In this document: positions 20,914 through 32,900 of the stretch, piece after piece
Numbering within the stretch: position 1 is the stretch's first letter
How the letters are laid out: each line of letters opens with the position of its first letter
NCBI GenBank assembly: GCA_000333855.2
Contig: CM007320.1
Coordinates: 1,636,448 to 1,700,447, forward strand
Reading direction: 5' to 3'
DNA from: Endotrypanum monterogeii
Lineage: Eukaryota; Euglenozoa; Kinetoplastea; Trypanosomatida; Trypanosomatidae
Length of the DNA stretch: 64,000 bases
The notes under the pieces: model-generated
Seen by the model: only the letters and a program-made list of their open reading frames with translations
Told to the model about the DNA's origin: nothing
Database searches by the model: none
Translations under genes and position numbers: made by a program

Positions 20914-22758
20914 TCAAGGGAGGCGATCAAAAAGGCGATAAGTGACTACTGCGACGCAGGCACAGGTACTACAAGTATGTAAATCGGTGAGGTTGCCAAG
21001 TCCATTGCAACACCGTTGTGATCGTGATACAGCTCCACCCAAATTCTGACAGAACGCGAAGTCGATGAGAGAAATTTGTGTGCGTGTGCTCATTGGAGAA
21101 AACCGCCTCGGCACAAAGAGGACCCCCTTGTGGAACCCGCCATCTGGCACACGTAAGTTCTTGCCAATACACGTATTCTCCCTATACCCCACAACGTAAC
21201 ACCTCCCCCCCCCTCCTGTAAATGGGGCTCAACAACGATAAGGTGATGCTGCAATGTGTGAAATGGAGGCCTCTCAGTCGCATACACCCGCCCACCCCTT
21301 CTTCTGCAGCTGCCTTTTCTCGATTCTACTGCCGCATCAGCTGGAGATAGCTCCATCGCTCAAGTATCATCCAAAGACAAAGGCACCCCGATTCGTGATC
21401 AGGAGGTGCCACCTTGCCGCTCGTGCGCTGCACAGCCTCTGGTGAAGCTCTTCCCAGTCACCGCTGTCGCTGGCACTCGTACGCATCTGGAGAGGCCAAC
21501 CACAGAGCAGAAAAAGGGGGACTGTGTTTCGAGGAGCTGCAGGGGGGAAGGCGGGGAGGCTTGGGCGAACAGCCACGAGGTATTTGGATCTGTACGGCAG
21601 GAGACGAGGTGGTGCGCACACGAGACACCTCCGTGAGGATTCTGGGATCGGTGTAGAAGCAAAAAGGAAAGTCAGGAGTGCTGGATCGGCACAGCCGATC
21701 CATTGCCATGTTACGCAGCCGCAGGGCGATTGCCGCTCAGGCTGGGCACATGGGGGTTGAAAAACATACTGTGGTGCCTAGCACAAAGACAACGAAATGT
21801 GGCCCTACCCAACACCTACTAAAGGCACGCTTGCATCGCCCCTGCGCTGGTATAGCAGTGTTGTAGCAACGACAAGCGGCTGAAGCGGAACGCTCAGCCA
21901 ACTCCTCACGCCTCTTTGCAATGCAAGCGTCGAATCTCCACGATGAGGATGTTCGCGTACAGACGTTCCTCCCCCCCCAACACAACCGGTGCGACGCACG
22001 TTGGTAGTCTGACGAGTAGTGGAAGAACCTCCCTGCGTCTGAGCCTCTCGCTTGGTCTCAGACGCCTGCCACTGGTGTGGTCGAGGGTGTTCCACACTTA
22101 TAAGGAGAGCCTGAGAGACTCGCATCCCATCCAAAACCCTCCGTGTCTTCATCTGGGCCAGAAGTTTGGCAGAGTGTTGTTTAATAGACAAACCATCGTT
22201 GCGCATATACATGACCCCCGCCCTCTCCCTGTGGCGAAGTTGCGCCTGCTCTCCTAACAACCTCGCCTGCGATGCAGACCGAACAGGTTGTGGCCTGTAG
22301 TACCCAGGTTTTGTATTTCGGGCATGAACTGAAAATCTTTTGGGTAGAGTAGGGAATAGAACACCAGATTCTGAGTCTCGCGCTTCCGTCGCATCGGGAA
22401 ACCTTTCTTTCTCAGTACACGCTTCTTTTTGGCCCACCAAAGAGGCTAGTCCTCCCTGTGATGAACTGTGGAAAGAATGCGGCGTGCTGAACGTGGTACC
22501 TCGATAAGTAGCTCAGCCACCGAGACAGCGTTGCGTGGTGCCGGGTGCATTCTCGCATCTCTCTCGCTCAGTCGCTTCCCAGCGCAGGCGCTCTCGACGC
22601 CCTTGCACTGGGCAGCCCTTCTGTAGGAGCACCTCGCACATGGGAAGAAAGTGCAGGACAGAAGTTGCAGTATTGCCCTCCGAGAAAGGCGAGACGTGAG
22701 GAGACACCAGTTGCCGCACCACCACCACCACCACCCCCTCCCTCTCACCAAGAGACAA
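20914..22758 (-). pseudogene. Probable decayed protein-coding gene (minus strand, several frameshifts)
   Basis: This 1.8-kb stretch is GC-richer than the neighbouring spacers and shows a chain of overlapping minus-strand open segments in different frames. Read in array direction they are 22758-22513, 22440-21805, then 21709-21458, 21621-21367 and 21356-21090. One segment (about 22300-22080) reads like a real charged helical protein, with RLLGEQAQLRHRERAG followed by KLLAQMKTRRVLDGM; a later one reads EELHQRLCSARAARWHLL. Frame changes coincide with homopolymers such as the C8 run at 21972-21979. No single reading is intact and most segments start at non-ATG codons. I do not recognise the family. 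It could also be random open frame in GC-rich DNA or an old retroposon. Confidence 0.4.
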
Positions 22759-25012
22759 ATAGCTAAATAGTGCCGAGTCGGCTTGCGACTCGCTATCGGA
22801 AAAAAATGTTGTAAGGGAGCTGCAAATAACGCGCCGATACGCTCCTAAAGCCGACGGTCACGACAGCGAGGGGAAAGCGCAGTAGTTCCTCAGGGCAGCG
22901 ATACTCAGGTCCTGTACTTCCATAGATATGTTCATGGTGACGAAGAGGCGAACTGATTCGTCATGTTTCCCCTAGAAAGATGCACCAAAATTCGGTGTTG
23001 TCATAAAGGGCAGCGTAGCTGGCGGTTCACCTTGCCCTACATCGCACACGCAGCCCGAGAAGAACACAACAGACATGTATGGTGGAGGACATTTCCTAGA
23101 GCATCCGTGCACCACCGCTGCGCCAGAGTAAGCAAAGATGAGAAGAGGCAGGGCGGAAGCACAAGTTTTCGGGACCGTTGACCTAACTGCACCTTCACAC
23201 ACACACACACACACTTAAGTACACACAGGGATTCTGTGCTGCTGGTGCTCAAGCTGCTGATATCTCTGTTCGATCGGATGAAGAAACATATACGATCGTG
23301 TGTGTATGTGTGTTTGCACACTGTCTCACCGCCTCTCTGCTGAACTTCACACTATCTCGCTACAAACCACTCTAGCATTCCTATGCCCACTCCGCCTTCC
23401 TCTGCCTACGAATTATCGACAGGTAGCATTGCGCCAGCCCACCATTTCTTTTTTTTTTTTGGAAGGGGGGGGGGAGTCAGTGTTAGGGAAGCCAGTCGGT
23501 GATTCTCCTTTGGGGGGGGGGGGGGCTCACATCGAATGTTCTCTGGCATCTCTCCTCCGAAAATTGCAGTTTCAGACACCTACACACACACACACAACCT
23601 CGTCCCAAGACATTTGAGTTTTTTTTTTTGCGGTACTTTCAACACGATTTCTACGGAAAACGAACCCTGAGGAGCATTAAAAGGGTGCAATTTTTTATTT
23701 CTTTTGGCCTCAGCATCACGAGCAGCTACAGTGAGACGAGAGCAGGGAAAATGGAAAGCAAAAGAGGAAAATAGAAGCCAAGCGAGCAGAAAGTAAGCGT
23801 TGCTGCTCGTATATACGTACAGGCACAGAAAAAAAAAAAGTAAATAACATAGTCCCATAGGAAGCGATTGTTTGTTCCACCGATCGATTTGCAGCTAAAA
23901 CACGTGCGATATTTCACCCAACCACCCCCTGTGAAGCAGGTCATGGCTGTGTTGCACGATCCTAGAAAAGGTATAACATGCACACGGCCAAGACTCATTC
24001 CATCCGCCCAGCACGACCTGCATCCAATTACATACACACCTGGTGAAATCACACCAGCCCCCTCTGGAGTGACTGCCGGGGTGTGATGAGTCCCTCGGGG
24101 TGAATCAAGCTCTACACTAACGGCCAGCGAAGATGGGTCTCAATGCATTGGAATTCACTTCGCACTTTCACCATCATCCATGCGACGCAGGCATGCCCAA
24201 CCTTGGAGAAGACGTTACCACAATTCTGCCCAGGCTGTGAGCACTCGCGTCTCTGCATCGTAAGCCTGTGACCCTGTCTCCACCATTAGTCATCGGTCAT
24301 TGAAATGAAAGGCAGATGCTTTTTTTTTTATGCCGAGGGGCAGACGGAGTGATCCATTCACCGACAGGCACACAGACACCCTTCGCCATTGCGGCGCAAA
24401 ACCCCAAGTACTCGTCAGTGCAGATGACCTAAGCCGATAACATCGACTTTCTTGAAGAAGACGCACGGAGTAAAGACTTTTTCTATCGAACAGAAATACA
24501 GATGGATAGCACGCCAAAAAAAAAAAAAAGAATCGAAACACTTTTACCGAAGAGGAGCGCAGGTGGTATCGCCTGACATCGGTACTCGCTCACCAGAGGG
24601 AATAGCACATTATTACATCGTAACACCAATGTTGAGGGAAGACAAATGACTATCTGTAACTAACAGCCATAGCTGCTGACAAGAGAGGCAATACGATGGA
24701 AACAGGGCAACCGAAAGCGTACTTTCTTGTTCGCCCAGTCAGCGCGTGCACAAATCGTTCGAAACACAGCAAAATTCCATAGCTACAACCGTGATGAGGG
24801 AGTTCGGATCTGTGCGTGTGGGTGGGTGTGGGTGTGGGTGTGGGTGGGTATGTCGTTGTATGCGTGCACGGATCTATAGAGAGATGAAGAGTGCCGAAAA
24901 TGATCAAGACCAGCGCTCGGTTCTTTAGACATGCAGCTCCACTGCCTCACCCCCGAATCACACCCTCCACGGTGAGCCCCCTCCCGCACACACACACACA
25001 CACACACACACC
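22759..25012. other. Spacer between the decayed gene and the acyltransferase
   Basis: No gene seen. Notable content: CA run (23198-23215), G runs on the plus strand (23464-23474, 23512-23524), CA run (23583-23598), a GGGTGT-like repeat (24815-24850) and a CA run (24989-25011). A GC-richer block at about 23890-24290 might be a degenerate dispersed element. Confidence 0.55.
24815..24850 (+). repeat. GGGTGT-like G-rich repeat
   Basis: About six units alternating GGGTGT and GGGTGG on the plus strand; G tracts of three are spaced so that a quadruplex is possible. Confidence 0.8.
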
Positions 25013-26260
25013 TCAATGGGTCTTCTTTCTCCTCGTAAAGTGATCGAGCGCCTCTTTATAATCAGCAAAGGATGCGTCACTGATACTCTCCCTCAGAACT
25101 GTCGCCATCATCTTCTGGCAATGCGTAGCGTACAGCTTGGGGTCTTTTTTTTCCTCTTCGGTTGGGTGGTAAACGGGAAGAATACGCACCTCAGCGTAGT
25201 TTACAAATTGGCAGCAGAGTCGAAGCAAAATATCCAATGCATTTAGGCCACCGACACCGCGCCCTGTCCATGCAGGATTGAAGTGTTTGTAGGGAAACAT
25301 TATGCACACCATCTGTACCGGCACGGCAGCCTCGAACACACCTCTCTTGAACATAAACAGGGCATTTTGATTTCCTGTTGTCCCTTCTGGGAAGATCATG
25401 AGCTGCGGTGCCTTCGGGTCACGAGTGAGACGCAAAATGCCTTCCATAGCCTGTCCTCTAGACGATGCCGCGTCGCGGTCAACGATAATGCCGGAGCTAC
25501 CGCGGACGATATTACCAAAAAAGGCGAAGGATAGATTTTCTTTGCGTGAAACAAACGATGGAAATCTCGCCATGAGGAATACCCAAATCACCTCCAGGAC
25601 ACAGTTGTGATTTGCAACAAGGACTTTGCACTCAGAGCGGGCAGCGAACTGACCGTACTGCTGCACGCTGTGTATGCCGAGGAAAGAAAAGGAGACGATG
25701 GTGATCAACAAACTTGCACGGGACCAAAACCCAAACCACCACGGATGCGCAGTACGATCGAAGTAAACCGCCAAGCTAGCCGTGAAAAGCCCTGACATGA
25801 TTAACATAACAGCAGCGAACATGCGCACGAACGCAACACCGGTCACTAAGAAGCAGAACATCTTTACACGCTCGTACGTGTCAGGTGGAGTGTCATACTG
25901 GAAAGCAGCCATTTTGCCCACCTTGGGGGGGTTTCCCTGCTCATAGTCCTCGGCCAGTGAGAGTCGCCTAGGGTTAGAACTCATGAGACAGCGGATGTTC
26001 TCGCCTAGAAAGAACGTCGCAATAAAAAGCCCGATGCCACACATGTACGCATAAGCCCACGGTGCGATGGGCGAAAAAGAAATGAAGTGCGAACTCACAG
26101 CAACCTCGTCCGGACTGCGCCGAAACGGCGAGAGGGCGCCACGCAGGAAAATACACCACAGTAGCGCCGCGCAAGGAACACGTAAATACTGCTCCACCTC
26201 GCCACAGATAATGTAGGGTGTGACGAGACCCGATACTTTGGTTGGATTGCGTTGTGTCAT
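25013..26260 (-). CDS. Membrane-bound lysophospholipid acyltransferase (PlsC/LPCAT-LPEAT-like)
   Basis: 415 residues from the ATG at 26260. Transfers an acyl chain to a lysophospholipid or glycerol-phosphate acceptor, probably at the ER. Hydrophobic segments lie at about 28-43, 66-87, 133-167 and 180-200. They are followed by the PlsC domain: motif I NHNCVLE (217-223), a block-II-like RGSSGIIVDRD (253-263), motif III FPEGTTGNQ (290-298) and a proline-containing FPYKHFNPAW block resembling plant LPEAT/LPCAT. Motif I ends in Glu where NHx4D normally has Asp. The C terminus is basic and hydrophilic (RRKKTH), without an obvious EF hand. Substrate cannot be told from sequence. Confidence 0.9.
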   Translation of the reverse strand: MTQRNPTKVSGLVTPYIICGEVEQYLRVPCAALLWCIFLRGALSPFRRSPDEVAVSSHFISFSPIAPWAYAYMCGIGLFIATFFLGENIRCLMSSNPRRLSLAEDYEQGNPPKVGKMAAFQYDTPPDTYERVKMFCFLVTGVAFVRMFAAVMLIMSGLFTASLAVYFDRTAHPWWFGFWSRASLLITIVSFSFLGIHSVQQYGQFAARSECKVLVANHNCVLEVIWVFLMARFPSFVSRKENLSFAFFGNIVRGSSGIIVDRDAASSRGQAMEGILRLTRDPKAPQLMIFPEGTTGNQNALFMFKRGVFEAAVPVQMVCIMFPYKHFNPAWTGRGVGGLNALDILLRLCCQFVNYAEVRILPVYHPTEEEKKDPKLYATHCQKMMATVLRESISDASFADYKEALDHFTRRKKTH

Positions 26261-28095
26261 CGTATACAGCGGTGCACTAAGAGGGAAAGCTCAGCCTGCG
26301 GCTATCGGTAAAGAAGAAGGGAGCAGTAGAGTGAAGCCTTTGGACGCTGACACACCACGTCATACTTGGTAAAGCAAAAAAAGAAAAAAAACGGCAATGG
26401 TGGTAGGAGGAGCAGGTGTGATGAAGGGGGAGTGGGGAAGAAAACGTCAAGCACCTCTCCACAGACGAAACTGAAAGGATGAGCAGTAGGCACATCTGAA
26501 CGAAACGACAAAAGTCAGGAGGACTTCTTTTTTTTTTTTAATTACTCACAGGCTCATTATACTGTACAACATGTCTCAAGAAAAAAAACACAGACAGTAC
26601 ACCCCAGATTGCCCACAGAGATATCATGTGGTACACAGCCCAAGTAAATAAGCGATGGGCTCTGACCAAACAGTTACCCCTGAGCAAATAATGTTGAGCA
26701 CTCTAACCACCCGCTTCGTAGGTCGCTCAACGGTCGCACCGAGCGGATGTGGGAATTTTCCGACTTTCTTCCACGTTTTACAACACCTCGTCTACCATAC
26801 AAAATTGTGCTAAGAGCGATGCATTGTCGAAGTTCGCTCCAACACGATGGAATCCAAAACCCCGAATGTCAGCGACTATGCCAGAATGCTCACCTCTTCA
26901 TGTCACAAGACCCCACGGTCATACTATGGGTGATTCGGCAATTCATCACGAATAAGTAATCTGTTCGCCTCCTCAGAAAAAAATTGTGCCCAGCCCCTCT
27001 GATACACAAACGCAAACACACACAGAAATACACAATTATATATATATATATATATTCAGGGAAGAGTTTCCAAAAAAAGGGGGGGCAAGACATCACATCG
27101 ACGAGGGGGAAGGCGAGGAAAAATGATGGAAAAAAAAACGAACGAAAAAAAAACGCCGTTGGCAGAGCTGTCTGCGGATGCCTGCGTGTGTTGGGCCATG
27201 GCAGATGCACATGAAGACCCATGAATTAACCCACCACCTACTTTTTTATGCATGATTCTCCCCAGCTTAAAATGAAAACATAAGAAAGGGATCTGGTCTA
27301 CAATGTGAACACCGGGGAGGAAAAGAAAAAAGGGAGAGAACACTTGATGTGCAGAAAAGATTGATGTGTGTTTTGTTTTTTTTTCGAATGGGAGAAAGGG
27401 AAAAGGATGGGAAAGAAATTGCGTGGCATCACTGTAGTTACTGCTAGAATGCCTTCTCTTTTCTTCAGCGAGGAAGCCAAAGTGCACACACGTACGCACA
27501 ACTCCCTCTGCTATGCCGTTGGCGTTATCAGCCCCTCTTTCTATTTCTCCCTCGTTTTCGTTAGACGTAGCAACATCAAAAGAGCGAGCTTCGGTACCCA
27601 GCATAAAACAAGAGCAGGTGCCCAGAAATATACATAAAGGAGCTAGTATCCATGGTGAAGAAAAAAACTAATCGGAAAAAAAAAAAGCAGGGAGGGGAAG
27701 AAAGCAGCGGAAAGCGGTGTGGCCTCGAGGTCAGCTTTTTTGAGAACCGAGAGCATCACGTGATCAGAAGGGTTTCGGAAAAGGAGGAACGAGTGGAAAA
27801 GAGGGGAAAAAAAGACTAATAGAGGGCGACTGTACTTTCACAAGGTCAAAAATTAACCGATCTTAAAACAAAACAAGAAGCATCCTCGTCGAAAAAGGAG
27901 AAAAAAAAGGATGAAAACACTACATTGTTTGGGTGGAACAGAAAGAAGAAAAAAAAAAGAATTTTGCACGAAGGCCTCATTCAGCAGAGCGCCGGGAATG
28001 GTTAAGCGGCGAGGAGGAGGGCTACGGGCAGATAAGGGCCAACTGCCTGGTCGCGAGCGAAGAAAAGAAAGCGGCCACCTAGCCTGGAAACGGAG

Positions 28096-28157
<62 letters not shown>

Positions 28158-28752
28158 TGTGTGTGTGTGTGTGTCTTCGCTTCATCTGAAAAGTTCAAGT
28201 GGAGATCGCGATGCAAATCTAAGGCGCCGGAGAAGAGGAGAGAAAGGAAAAGAAACTCCCCCGGCGAAAAATAAATGGGGAGGCGTTGAACACCCGTAAT
28301 TTTTTCCCTCAATCCAGCATTGAAATCGAAAGGGAAATGCCACTGATGAGAGTAGAGTAGGTACCCGCAGTGATGAAATACGTGGGTGTGGAGAGTGCAA
28401 GGGTAACTGCAGCTAACATCAGAAAACAATATAGCAACACACGCATACGCACACACAAATACATCATGAGATAATCGAACCCCCCCCCACACACACACAC
28501 AGTCAAATGAACATTGCAAACGTATATACACAGCGTGACAAGGACAAAAGAAAGAAATGAACCTTGCAGGAAAAAAAACGAAGCCGTGGGTGTGACCGGG
28601 GAAAAAAAAATTCAATCCCCACCCTTGGGGAAGAGGGGAGGGGAAAATGTGAAAGAAAAACAACAAACGGCAGCGCCACACGTTCCCCTCCCTCATTTTG
28701 TGAACTACAGGTAAGCCGATCACGCGGCCATGGGCCATGAGACAATCAAAGC
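26261..28752. other. Spacer between acyltransferase and phosphatase genes
   Basis: No gene seen. Contains TA (27038-27055) and the palindromic AC-TA-GT microsatellite at 28097-28174, plus many A runs (pyrimidine tracts in sense). Confidence 0.6.
28097..28174. repeat. Palindromic (AC)15-(TA)12-(GT)10 microsatellite
   Basis: AC repeat 28097-28126, TA repeat 28127-28150, then TGTA and GT repeat to 28174. The AC and GT arms are complementary around the self-complementary TA core, so the whole can fold into one long hairpin. Confidence 0.93.
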
Positions 28753-29949
28753 TCATACGGCTGTGAGAACGTTTAGCTCCAGAGACCCGCCCCGATCAAG
28801 TGGAATCAGCTGCTGGGAGATGTGCTTACTCGCCAACACGTCGGCGGCGCATGGAGCACTAATGTGACGAAAAACATACTCGAAGATTTCAGCCAAGACA
28901 AACAGCGCCTTCTCCTGTGCATTCGATACTCTCCAACACGGCACAGTGAAGTCTCTCACTAGAATCGAGTTGCGTGGGTTCGCAAGGAAGACGCTGGGGG
29001 TGTTGTCTATGAGGATAACTCGATTCATGGGGCGACCGAGGAGACGAAGGTCCTTGGTGCAGCCTACGTCTCCTGACCACCAGATGGAGTGGCGATAGAT
29101 GCAATACTGGACGGCCTGGAGTGGATCGATGGTGCGAATTACACTCAACGCGTACTCGCGCGTGCCGGCCGTCCACACAATCACCTCACACTTTCCCTTC
29201 AGTACCTTCAGCAGCTCTAGCAAACCAGGGCGTTTGTAGACAGTGACATTCCGACTGTACACCAACGTCTCATCAAGATCTAGCACAACAACGAGCTTCC
29301 CAACATCCTGGGGTTGTGGCGGTGGAATCAAGGTACACGCAGGGGTCATCTGCTGCTGAGGAAGGTAAGCGGAGCTGTCTGCACTCTTTAGCCGCTTGGG
29401 CCTTACCAGTGTGCCACGCGTCGTGATCGCGTCGAGGCGCACCGTTGAGAGGGGCGCGCTTGGCACGGGATCTAAACACCTATCGGAACTCAACATGGAC
29501 CCGGCGGGTACTGTACGGAGGAAGCTCAAGTTGGCGCTTTCCCGCCGACCACCCTTACTCAAGTTTCTACACTTGGCTGACTGTGAGCTCAGCTCCGGGG
29601 TGTCGGTGTAAACTCTACGGGAATTAGAGCCGTAGTGACCAGGCAGTGTAAGGGACATCGGTGATTTGAAATCTCTTGTCGGTGACGCTGTCACGCCATA
29701 GACCGAAGTAGCCGCGCGTAAGTGAGAGGCGATAGGGTCGTCCACCGACCCAGTATGGGGGCCTTTCCGCCTGGACGATGGGGGATCCTTAAAGGGTGCT
29801 AAACAATTTCCACGATGTTCTGCAGTGTGAGATCTAAGCACATGTGGATGTTTCTGCCGGGACCAACGCCAGCCAAGGTCGTACACAGATGCATCCGTCT
29901 TGGCCTCCTCGTGAAACCTCCGAAGGTAGGAGGAAGTAGAGGGACGCAT
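28753..29949 (-). CDS. FCP/SCP-type protein phosphatase (HAD superfamily, NIF domain)
   Basis: 398 residues from the ATG at 29949. The first ~200 are low-complexity, basic and Ser-rich. The C-terminal ~180 form an FCP1/SCP (NLI-interacting factor) phosphatase domain: the nucleophile motif DLDETLVYS (224-232, Asp224 nucleophile and Asp226 acid/base), VIVWTAGTREYA (256-267), KDLRLLGR (299-306) and the acidic IDNTP loop (314-318). Relatives such as SCP1 and Dullard dephosphorylate Ser/Thr, for example in the RNA polymerase II CTD. The kinetoplastid CTD lacks canonical heptads, so the substrate here is open. No BRCT or transmembrane segment is visible, which argues for an SCP-like rather than FCP1 or Dullard type. 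Confidence 0.92.
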   Translation of the reverse strand: MRPSTSSYLRRFHEEAKTDASVYDLGWRWSRQKHPHVLRSHTAEHRGNCLAPFKDPPSSRRKGPHTGSVDDPIASHLRAATSVYGVTASPTRDFKSPMSLTLPGHYGSNSRRVYTDTPELSSQSAKCRNLSKGGRRESANLSFLRTVPAGSMLSSDRCLDPVPSAPLSTVRLDAITTRGTLVRPKRLKSADSSAYLPQQQMTPACTLIPPPQPQDVGKLVVVLDLDETLVYSRNVTVYKRPGLLELLKVLKGKCEVIVWTAGTREYALSVIRTIDPLQAVQYCIYRHSIWWSGDVGCTKDLRLLGRPMNRVILIDNTPSVFLANPRNSILVRDFTVPCWRVSNAQEKALFVLAEIFEYVFRHISAPCAADVLASKHISQQLIPLDRGGSLELNVLTAV

Positions 29950-32900
29950 CGGGCGGGAACAGACAAGGTATAAACCGACGTGATAAGTAGTGTTGATAAA
30001 AACAAAAAAAAAGAGCAGTGTCAGCTATAGTGTTACGAGAAGCCTGGACTCACTCAGCCGTGTGTCGATTGGGTGTTGGAAAGCAGAGGGAGAGAGAAAA
30101 AAAACTGAATACTTGACAGCAGCAGAAAAAAATCGAGGGGGGTATCTCCTGCACTCAACAGCCAACCCCTATCACCTCGCTGCATACACTCAGATGAAAA
30201 AAGAAATGGAGTTGGCGTATGCAGGCCGACGGTGCTTCCTCCAAGCAGAAATAGCGAAAAGGGAGGTGATGGCAAGAGCGAGCAAGGCGGTAAGGTACAC
30301 GAAGAACCAGAAAAAAAAAGAGAGAAATACAGTGGACGAGAAAGAAGAGCAAGTGAAGGCAGAGGGCGTCGATTATCTTGAAGCAAATCAAGTAACAAAA
30401 TGTAAAGGATCCCGCCAAGACACACACACACACAACCACACACAGAGAGAGACAGAGACACAGAGATGTTCGTACACTTATCGAGGTGCTCGTTTTGACT
30501 GAGTTATGTGGCTTTTTTGTTTTTATTGTTGTTGTGGACTATGTGAGGAAATGAATGATGGGAGAAGGACAAAAAAAAAAGAGAGAGAAAGCACTCGAGG
30601 AGGGAAGGGGGACGCACAGACGTGCAAGGACGTGAAAGGGGACTAAACCGCAAAGTGACAAGAAAATGTCTCTGTGCAATAGCAGCCGCGACAACAAATG
30701 AAGATCGAGCGAGATAGTGTCTTTTTTTTTTGATAAGGGAACCGAGAAGGTGAATAGGGGAAGAGAGATAAAAGTACACACAATATTTTTTTAAAGGTCA
30801 AGAAGAATGTCGCAACACGCTCTCCCAGCCGAAAAGATTTACGGTCTCAGCCCGCCGAATCGAAAGGAGATCAAACGTAATAAATATGATGGGATTAAAG
30901 AGGGTAGGGGGGGGAACGAACACAACGACAGGGTCCAAAGGCGTAAACGAGGGAGACGAGCCGGAGGAAAAACGAAACAGGAATGCAGCAGGAAAAAAAA
31001 AGATGGGAGAGAAAAATAGTTATCGAGCGGGAGGGGAGGTATTAATAGAGCTGTTCACCGCGCGAATCTACACCCGAGCACAGGAAGATAGAGGGAACAA
31101 CAGCTAAAATGGGCAGCACTGCGCACAAAACAAACAAAGATCCATTAAAAAACGAGACGCGAATGGGCTACGTGAATGATGCACTGCTGCACCGATGAAG
31201 CAGCTCTTATCTGCGCAGCAGTAGATATGAGATGATGAGTTTTTTTTTCCTCTGTGAAAGAATGTGGGAATCTCTAGAAGAAAAAAAAACCTTCAAGCTC
31301 CCTTAACCTTCTCTCCCTCGCTGATGCGCTCGAAATGACGCACCCAAGATGCGAGAAACGTCTCCCGGTGGAAACAGGGAAAAAAAAACACGAGCTCAAC
31401 CAATATTTAGGATTTTTTTTAACGTTGTACAGCGTCGCACGCGCACAACAAGTACACACAGCTGCTCTGTTGCGTGACTGATAATTCGTTTTTTCCGAAC
31501 CTGGAGCTTTGACTAAACCAATTTGCCACAGCTCCCTCGTGCACACGCCCTTGATACTTTTGCTGTGCTTCAACAACAAGTCAGGCACTAAAGGGCAGCA
31601 AACGTCAGAGGTCAACCTCAAGTGAGCAGCGTCGCTTGGTAGTAGTGAGGAGCGGGGGACTACAGCACGACGTAGACTAACCCACAGAGTTTTACAAAAG
31701 GGAGGCGCAATGAAGTTAGCGTACAACAAAAATTGTATGGCGTGGCGATTGGTGTGTTTCTTTAATGTGTAGGACCACTAAGTTTTTCATACACATGCCT
31801 CCCCCCCACCCTAGTGTAGCATTCCACCAAGAATTTGTTGTGGAAAATATGATGATTGAATAGAGAGAAATTATACAAAAAAAAATGCGAGAGACTGTAC
31901 GTGTATGCGGACGCCAACGAGAGGTGAGAAGGGGACAAAAAAAAATTTACCAACATCTAGAACGACACACATACGCTGTGTGCGTAGGGAGAAGTGGAGT
32001 CCACATATGCGTGTCAATTATTGTTTTGGGGAATGTTTGTCAGCGTAAGTTTAGGAAACAAGGTCAGAAAAGTGCATACTGGGACCTCACAGGAGAACGT
32101 GCGTCACGAAGCTCTGGAGGCTGTGTCACAGCACACTGGTTAATGGGGGAAGCTCAGTGCAGTGTTCTCGCGATGCCGCACTGATTGCAATGAAACATGT
32201 CTTGCAGCCCCTATACTTTCTTTTTAATTTCAGAGAAGTGAAAAACTGAAGGACAACATTAATGAATGAAACGTGAATCAGGCAACGCACTCGGGAGAAG
32301 TCGCGATGCGCACGATCGAATCGTGTTGTCCTCGCTTCTTCCCTGGCCTTCACACGATTTGAAGGTCTGCTCTTCTCTCGTGTGGGTCTTCACTCGCTGA
32401 TTCAGCGGCACCAGCTGCTCCATTCTTTCGCCGAAATCCTGCTGTCCGCAAAGAAGTCCTTGGGCAGCAGTGTAAAAAAGCATTGACGAACTTCAAAAAA
32501 AAAAAAACTGATGGAAGGGGAACGAATCCTCTTCGGAAGAGAGGCGCGGGCGCCCATGAAACTAGCGTCACTCCTCTTCCCCTCCTTTCTGTCCCTCCCT
32601 CTTCCCCATACGAAAGAAAAAAGAGAAAAAAAAAAGAGCGCGCACCTTCCATGAGTACTTGCCTGTCCGTCTCCCTCTCTCGTGTGCAACAAACAGTATT
32701 CACTTGGAAGGAAAAAGTAGGTGAGGCAAACAAAGCAGACGCAACCAGAAACGTTCCGTGTTGAGGAGTGCAGCATGTAAATAAATCATAGTAGTAGTAG
32801 TAGTAGTAGGAAAGTGGGTAGGGAGCACTGAAGGAGGTGAAACTGAAACGACGGAGGCGTAGAGAAAAGGACAAGCAACACGGAGACTTCGTATCCACAC

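Noticed and set aside
28470..28500. TCGAACC-like box resembling a tRNA B box
   Set aside because: It runs into a C9 tract and CA repeat; no acceptor stem, A box or cloverleaf can be formed around it.
31274..31729. 151-codon minus-strand frame in the phosphatase-kinesin spacer
   Set aside because: Begins at TTG, no ATG in a sensible place, no recognisable motif, ends in Phe run from a T tract.
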